9,732 bases of DNA from Gammaproteobacteria bacterium (GTDB taxonomy: Bacteria; Pseudomonadota; Gammaproteobacteria; UBA9214): NCBI GenBank assembly GCA_030632175.1, contig DAOVVG010000068.1, forward strand, positions 1-9,732, in the 5' to 3' direction. The notes beneath the pieces were generated by a model that ran no database searches, had not been told where the DNA came from, and worked only from the letters and a program-made list of their open reading frames with translations. The translations under genes and the position numbers were made by a program. Positions 5,882 to 9,732 of this stretch are shown here, one piece after another. Numbering within the stretch: the first letter of the stretch is position 1; each line of letters begins with the position of its first letter.

Positions 5882-8524
5882 ATGTCTGAACCTTATGTAA
5901 TAAAAATGCCACAACTCTCCGACACCATGACGGAAGGTGTTCTGGTCAGTTGGGAAAAGAACATCGGTGACGCTGTCAAGCGCGGTGACATTGTTGCCAC
6001 CGTTGAGACCGACAAGGCCGTCATGGATGTTGAGGTTTTTCGTGATGGTTTTCTCTCCGGCCCGATTGCTGCGATTGATGCTGTGATCGCCGTTACCCAT
6101 CCAATTGCCTACCTGGTTGAGTCGCAGGATGATGTGGTTCACGGCGAAGCCGATCAATCGGCACAACCTGCTGCAGCGGCAACGCCCGCTGCTGCATCTG
6201 CTTCGGCGGCAGGCAAGTCAACACTGGCGCCTGCTGCGGCGCCGGCAACAAGACCACAAGGCAGCAAGGCATCACCGCTGGCACGCAAGCTGGCAGCGCA
6301 GCAGGGTGTGGATATTGACCGCATCAGTGGGTCTGGCCCGGGTGGCGTCGTAACTTCAAGTGATGTTCAGCGTACACCGGCCCCGTTTGAAGTAGCGGTT
6401 CCGGGTGACGGGCGACCGATGAAGTCGATGGAGAAGGCGATTTCGCGCGCCATGGCCTCGTCTATCTCGATGCCGACTTTCCGTGTTACTTCACATATAC
6501 GTCTTGAGTCATTAATGGGAGCCGCAAAGTCTGCAGGCGTATCGGTCACGGTTGCCGTTGCCAAGGCCTGTGGGCTCGCCATGCTGCAACACCCGAAGAT
6601 GAACTGGTGTTACCAGCCGGATGACAAGTTGATTGAACGCAGCCAGGCCGATATCGGTATGGCGGTAGCTGCTGATGATGGTGGCCTGGTGGTACCGATT
6701 CTGCACGGTTGTGAATCACGTGAGCTGTCAGAACTGAACAACGACTGGAAAGATCTGGTTGCACGTGCCCGTACCCGCCACCTGAACCCTGAAGAATTTA
6801 CCGGCGCCACGTTCCAGATTTCCAACATGGGCATGTTTGACGTCAGTTATTTTGATGCCATTGCAACACCGGGTCTGGCGGCAATCCTGGCGATTTCCTC
6901 AAACACCGAAAAGGGCAGTGCCTTTACTGTCACGGCCGATCATCGGGTCATCAACGGGGCGGATGTTGCAAACTTTCTGCATACACTGAAAACCCTGATA
7001 GAGCAGCCGTCGGACTGGATGGGCCCGGGTGCCTCGGCCATTCCTGAAGGTGACTGGGATTATGATGTCGTGGTCATCGGCGGCGGCCCTGGTGGTGAGG
7101 ACTGTGCGCGAGATCTGGTCGCACACAAGTTAAAGGTTGCCATTATCAATGATTCTCCGTTCCCGGGTGGTGAGTGCCTGTGGCGCGGTTGTATCCCGTC
7201 CAAGGCATGGCGTGCGGCCGCTGATCGTATGCGCGACCGCGCCGAAGATGCGCACCTGGGTGTGACCGGTACCAACAAGGCAAAACTGGTGTGGAAAGAC
7301 CTGGAGACGCATCGGCGCAAGGTACTGGAAACACGTGGCGAAATGGCGCTCAAGACCGACAAGGGCGTGCGTATCGATTACCTGCAGGGTTTTGGGCAGT
7401 TTGTTGATGCACACACAGTGGCCGTTAATACAACCACCAACCAGAACGATCCACACACGCGTGCCGGCATGCCGGCAGAAAAGGCGAGCAAGACAGTCAG
7501 CTTTGGTTGCGCCGTGGTCGCGACGGGTGCACCGCCGTTTGTGCCGCCAATTCCGGGCGCGCAGGAAGGACTTGAGAGTGGCGGCGTGCTGACGTCTGAC
7601 ACAGTGTGGGCGCTGTCCGCGCCGCCGAAGAAGCTGGCCGTTATTGGCGCCGGTGCGATTGGTGTGGAGATGGCGCAGATTTTTCAGGATTTCGGCAGCA
7701 AGGTCATCTTGCTGGAGGCGCAGGAGCGCATTCTTGCCGAAGTCGAACCGGAAATTGCAAAGACCCTGTCAGGTATTCTGGATGACGAGCCGCGGCTGGC
7801 TGTGCATACCTCGGCCGCCGTTAATAAAATCAGCGGTGAGCCCGGTGCGATGAAGCTTGCCTATACCGACAGTGAAGGCAGGAAGCGCAACCTGACAGTT
7901 GATTATGTGATTATGGCAACCGGCAAACGGCCGGTGCTGGATGGTCTGAATCTTGAGGGCGCAGGGGTTGCCAGTGAACGCAGTGTAATTGGCGCAGACA
8001 GTCGTTGTCGTACCAATGTGCCACACATTTTTGCGGTGGGTGACGTCATCGGCGGCCTGATGCTGGCACACACGGCTGCACAACAGGGCCGGGTAACGGC
8101 TGCGACTATCCTCGGCGAGAACATGCGATACGACCAGGACAAGGACTGTGGCGTAATCTTTTCACGTCCCCAGGCGGCGTTTGTTGGTTTGTCTGTGGAG
8201 CAGGCCAGGGCCAGTGGTATTGATGTAGCCGAGGTAAAGGTGCCGATGAACATCGATGCCAAGGCCATGATCAATAATGAAACTCACGGTATGATCAAGA
8301 TCGTCGCTGACAAGGCCACACATCGTGTGATTGGCGTGCATTTTCTGGCTGATCACGCGGATACTCTGATTGGTGAGGCTGTCATGATGGTCTCTGCCAA
8401 CATGACGCTTGAACAGGTCGGTGAAGCAATTCATCCGCATCCGACCCAGACTGAATTGTTTGGTGACATGGCACGGCGCCTGCTGTCACGTTTGCGCCGC
8501 AGCAGGAAAAAAACAAAGGCGTAG
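5882..8524 (+). CDS. Fused PDH E2 (dihydrolipoyl acetyltransferase) and E3 (dihydrolipoyl dehydrogenase)
   Basis: One unbroken frame of 880 residues encodes both the E2 core and E3 of pyruvate dehydrogenase. Order: lipoyl domain 1-83 with Lys45 in ETDKAVMDVE; Ala/Pro-rich linker 84-127; subunit-binding domain about 128-164; acetyltransferase domain about 178-380, ending in DHRVING (353-359) with catalytic His354 but Asn358 where Asp is usual; short linker 381-392; E3 from 393, with FAD motif GGGPGG (400-405), redox pair Cys432/Cys437 in GGECLWRGCIPSK, NAD motif GAGAIG (589-594), GD (720-721) before the FAD-contacting helix, and the His853-Pro-Thr-x-x-Glu858 pair. The tail 865-880 is strongly basic. 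AAAGGA ten bases before the ATG is a good ribosome site. No stop or shift occurs at the junction, but an in-frame ATG at Met380 (7019) could start free E3. The E2 part resembles cyanobacterial/plastid E2. Both halves look functional. Confidence 0.93.
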   Translation: MSEPYVIKMPQLSDTMTEGVLVSWEKNIGDAVKRGDIVATVETDKAVMDVEVFRDGFLSGPIAAIDAVIAVTHPIAYLVESQDDVVHGEADQSAQPAAAATPAAASASAAGKSTLAPAAAPATRPQGSKASPLARKLAAQQGVDIDRISGSGPGGVVTSSDVQRTPAPFEVAVPGDGRPMKSMEKAISRAMASSISMPTFRVTSHIRLESLMGAAKSAGVSVTVAVAKACGLAMLQHPKMNWCYQPDDKLIERSQADIGMAVAADDGGLVVPILHGCESRELSELNNDWKDLVARARTRHLNPEEFTGATFQISNMGMFDVSYFDAIATPGLAAILAISSNTEKGSAFTVTADHRVINGADVANFLHTLKTLIEQPSDWMGPGASAIPEGDWDYDVVVIGGGPGGEDCARDLVAHKLKVAIINDSPFPGGECLWRGCIPSKAWRAAADRMRDRAEDAHLGVTGTNKAKLVWKDLETHRRKVLETRGEMALKTDKGVRIDYLQGFGQFVDAHTVAVNTTTNQNDPHTRAGMPAEKASKTVSFGCAVVATGAPPFVPPIPGAQEGLESGGVLTSDTVWALSAPPKKLAVIGAGAIGVEMAQIFQDFGSKVILLEAQERILAEVEPEIAKTLSGILDDEPRLAVHTSAAVNKISGEPGAMKLAYTDSEGRKRNLTVDYVIMATGKRPVLDGLNLEGAGVASERSVIGADSRCRTNVPHIFAVGDVIGGLMLAHTAAQQGRVTAATILGENMRYDQDKDCGVIFSRPQAAFVGLSVEQARASGIDVAEVKVPMNIDAKAMINNETHGMIKIVADKATHRVIGVHFLADHADTLIGEAVMMVSANMTLEQVGEAIHPHPTQTELFGDMARRLLSRLRRSRKKTKA

Positions 8525-8660
8525 TTTTTTCAGCTGTAATGTTGTTTGTTGCAACAGAATCAAAAACAGGTTTGGTTGCCAGACGTTACTGTTTAGATGC
8601 AGTAAATCAAAAGTTTCCCCTCTTCCTTCGTGAGAGGGGGCTAACAGGGTTGTCGTAAAT
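8525..8660. other. Gap between the E2-E3 gene and argG
   Basis: 136 bases with no ORF. Six T follow the E2-E3 stop at once, but no convincing stem precedes them. TTACTG (8586-8591) and CAGTAA (8600-8605) form a small hairpin, and a C/G-arm repeat follows at 8617. AGGG (8646-8649) is the likely argG ribosome site, 11 bases before the ATG. No ARG box or clear promoter was found, so argG may be read through from the pdh operon or have an unrecognised promoter. Confidence 0.5.
8617..8649 (+). repeat. C/G-arm stem-loop repeat, copy C (short)
   Basis: CCCCTCT (8617-8623) and AGAGGGG (8633-8639) form a 7-bp stem with a 9-base loop, followed by GCTAACAGGG, a degenerate form of the tail seen in copies A and B. 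It may form the 3' end of the pdh transcript, but no T-run follows. Confidence 0.5.
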
Positions 8661-9732
8661 ATGTCTGATATTAAAAAAGTGGTGCTTGCCTATTCCGGTG
8701 GTCTTGATACCTCCATCATTCTCAAGTGGCTGGAAGAGACCTACGGTTGCGAAGTCGTCACCTTTACTGCTGATATTGGTCAGGGCGAGGAGATCGAGCC
8801 GGCGCGTGCCAAGGCCAAGGCCATGGGCATCAGGCAAATCTATATTGAAACGCTCAGGGAAGAGTTTGCGCGTGACTATGTGTTTCCAATGTTGCGCGCC
8901 AACACCATCTATGAGGGTGAATACCTGCTGGGTACCTCGATAGCACGGCCCCTGATCGCCAAACGACTGGTGGAAATTGCGGCAGAAACCGGTGCCGATG
9001 CGATTGCACACGGTGCCACCGGCAAGGGTAATGACCAGGTGCGATTCGAACTCGGCGCGTATGCGCTGAATCCGGATATCAAGGTGATTGCACCGTGGCG
9101 CGAATGGGATCTGACCTCACGCGAAACCCTGATGGCCTATGCCGAAAAACACAATATTCCCGTGGAGAAAAAACAGGGCAAGAAATCACCCTATTCCATG
9201 GACGCCAATTCACTGCATATCTCCTACGAAGGCGGCATCCTTGAAGATCCCTGGGCGGAGCCGGAAGAGGATATGTGGCTCTGGACAGTATCGCCGGAGA
9301 ATGCGCCGGACAAGGCGACTTATGTTGAGATCAGCTTCGAGAAGGGTGACGCCGTTGCCATTGATGGCAAGCCGCACAGCCCCGGTCAGATTATGGAGGC
9401 TCTTAACAGGCTCGGTGGCGACAATGGTGTTGGACGTTCCGATATTGTCGAGAATCGTTATGTTGGTATGAAATCACGGGGCTGTTATGAAACACCGGCC
9501 GGTACCATCCTGCTGAAGGCGCACCGTGCCATGGAGTCCCTGACGCTGGATCGCGAAGCCGCGCACCTGAAAGACGACCTGATGCCACGCTATGCCACCC
9601 TGATCTATAACGGTTACTGGTGGAGTCCCGAGCGGAAGCTGCTACAGCAAATGATCGATGCCTCGCAGCAGCATGTGAACGGTACTGTACGTCTGAAGCT
9701 CTACAAGGGTAATGTTGTTGTAGCGGGCAGAA
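8661..9732 (+). CDS. argG: Argininosuccinate synthase, 3' end outside window
   Basis: Cytoplasmic enzyme that joins citrulline and aspartate with ATP to give argininosuccinate, the penultimate step of arginine synthesis. The frame is open from the ATG at 8661 to the window edge: 357 codons of about 400. Visible are the N-type ATP-pyrophosphatase P-loop AYSGGLDTS (10-18), [14 protein letters not shown] (84-97), the citrulline/aspartate-binding [13 protein letters not shown] (118-130) and [17 protein letters not shown] (176-192). These match the common bacterial ArgG rather than the longer E. coli type. The missing C-terminus would carry the tetramerisation helix. The gene lies 136 bases after the E2-E3 gene on the same strand with a modest AGGG ribosome site; a functional tie to PDH is not apparent. 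Confidence 0.96.
   Translation, partial: MSDIKKVVLAYSGGLDTSIILKWLEETYGCEVVTFTADIGQGEEIEPARAKAKAMGIRQIYIETLREEFARDYVFPMLRANTIYEGEYLLGTSIARPLIAKRLVEIAAETGADAIAHGATGKGNDQVRFELGAYALNPDIKVIAPWREWDLTSRETLMAYAEKHNIPVEKKQGKKSPYSMDANSLHISYEGGILEDPWAEPEEDMWLWTVSPENAPDKATYVEISFEKGDAVAIDGKPHSPGQIMEALNRLGGDNGVGRSDIVENRYVGMKSRGCYETPAGTILLKAHRAMESLTLDREAAHLKDDLMPRYATLIYNGYWWSPERKLLQQMIDASQQHVNGTVRLKLYKGNVVVAGR

Noticed and set aside
7010..7080. E2-E3 fusion as an assembly or frameshift artefact
   Set aside because: The junction is in frame without stop, both domains are full length and intact, and no normal E3 start codon region with a ribosome site is visible; still worth a read-level check.
7903..8274. 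Minus-strand open frames within the E2-E3 gene
   Set aside because: They lie opposite a well-supported coding frame and have no recognisable domain; a GC-moderate coding strand commonly leaves such shadows.
3736..8524. Acetoin dehydrogenase (acoABC-L) operon
   Set aside because: The gene order is similar, but the E1 and E2 motifs look like cyanobacterial/plastid PDH and no acetoin regulator or acetoin-type gene is nearby. Not fully excluded without a tree.
8500..8530. Intrinsic terminator at the end of the E2-E3 gene (CGCC...GGCG then TTTTTT)
   Set aside because: Only a 4-bp stem with a 19-base A-rich loop; too weak to call.
8547..8556. 10-base palindrome TGTTGCAACA before argG
   Set aside because: Short, without a known matching regulator, and likely by chance; does not fit an ARG box.

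Overview
The window looks like chromosomal DNA of a gammaproteobacterium. The PyrC and ArgG sequences are of the usual gammaproteobacterial type, genes are tightly packed with moderate GC, and the gaps carry short palindromic interspersed repeats of a kind common in proteobacteria. The species cannot be named from the sequence. No phage, IS element, CRISPR array, tRNA or rRNA was seen.

Layout: (1) 2-745 (+) is the C-terminal part of a TraB/GumN-family protein, cut by the left edge. (2) 746-965 is a convergent gap filled with repeats: one GATGGGTA...TACCCATC hairpin and an inverted pair of C-rich/G-rich stem-loop elements. (3) 3517-966 (-) is a two-gene unit, an M17 leucyl-aminopeptidase-family gene overlapping pyrC (dihydroorotase) by 10 bases. 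(4) 3518-3735 is a divergent promoter region. (5) 3736-8524 (+) is a pyruvate dehydrogenase operon: pdhA (E1 alpha), pdhB (E1 beta, TAATG overlap), a 173-base gap with a palindrome and a repeat pair, then one 880-residue gene joining a complete E2 acyltransferase to a complete E3 dihydrolipoamide dehydrogenase. (6) 8661 onward (+) is argG, running off the right edge.

The most unusual item is the E2-E3 fusion. The three consecutive genes would encode a whole PDH complex in three polypeptides: E1 alpha/beta decarboxylates pyruvate and acetylates the lipoyl arm on Lys45 of the fusion, the fusion's E2 core passes the acetyl group to CoA, and its E3 part reoxidises the dihydrolipoyl group with NAD+. 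E3 therefore comes in fixed 1:1 ratio with E2. E1 alpha, E1 beta and E2 all look more like cyanobacterial/plastid PDH than the AceE-type PDH usual in enteric bacteria. The E2 active-site motif reads HRVING where HxxxDG is usual, and the subunit-binding domain lacks the Arg that usually follows its glycine turn; both may relate to the fused design. The flanking genes serve pyrimidine (pyrC) and arginine (argG) synthesis and peptide turnover, and have no clear functional link with PDH.
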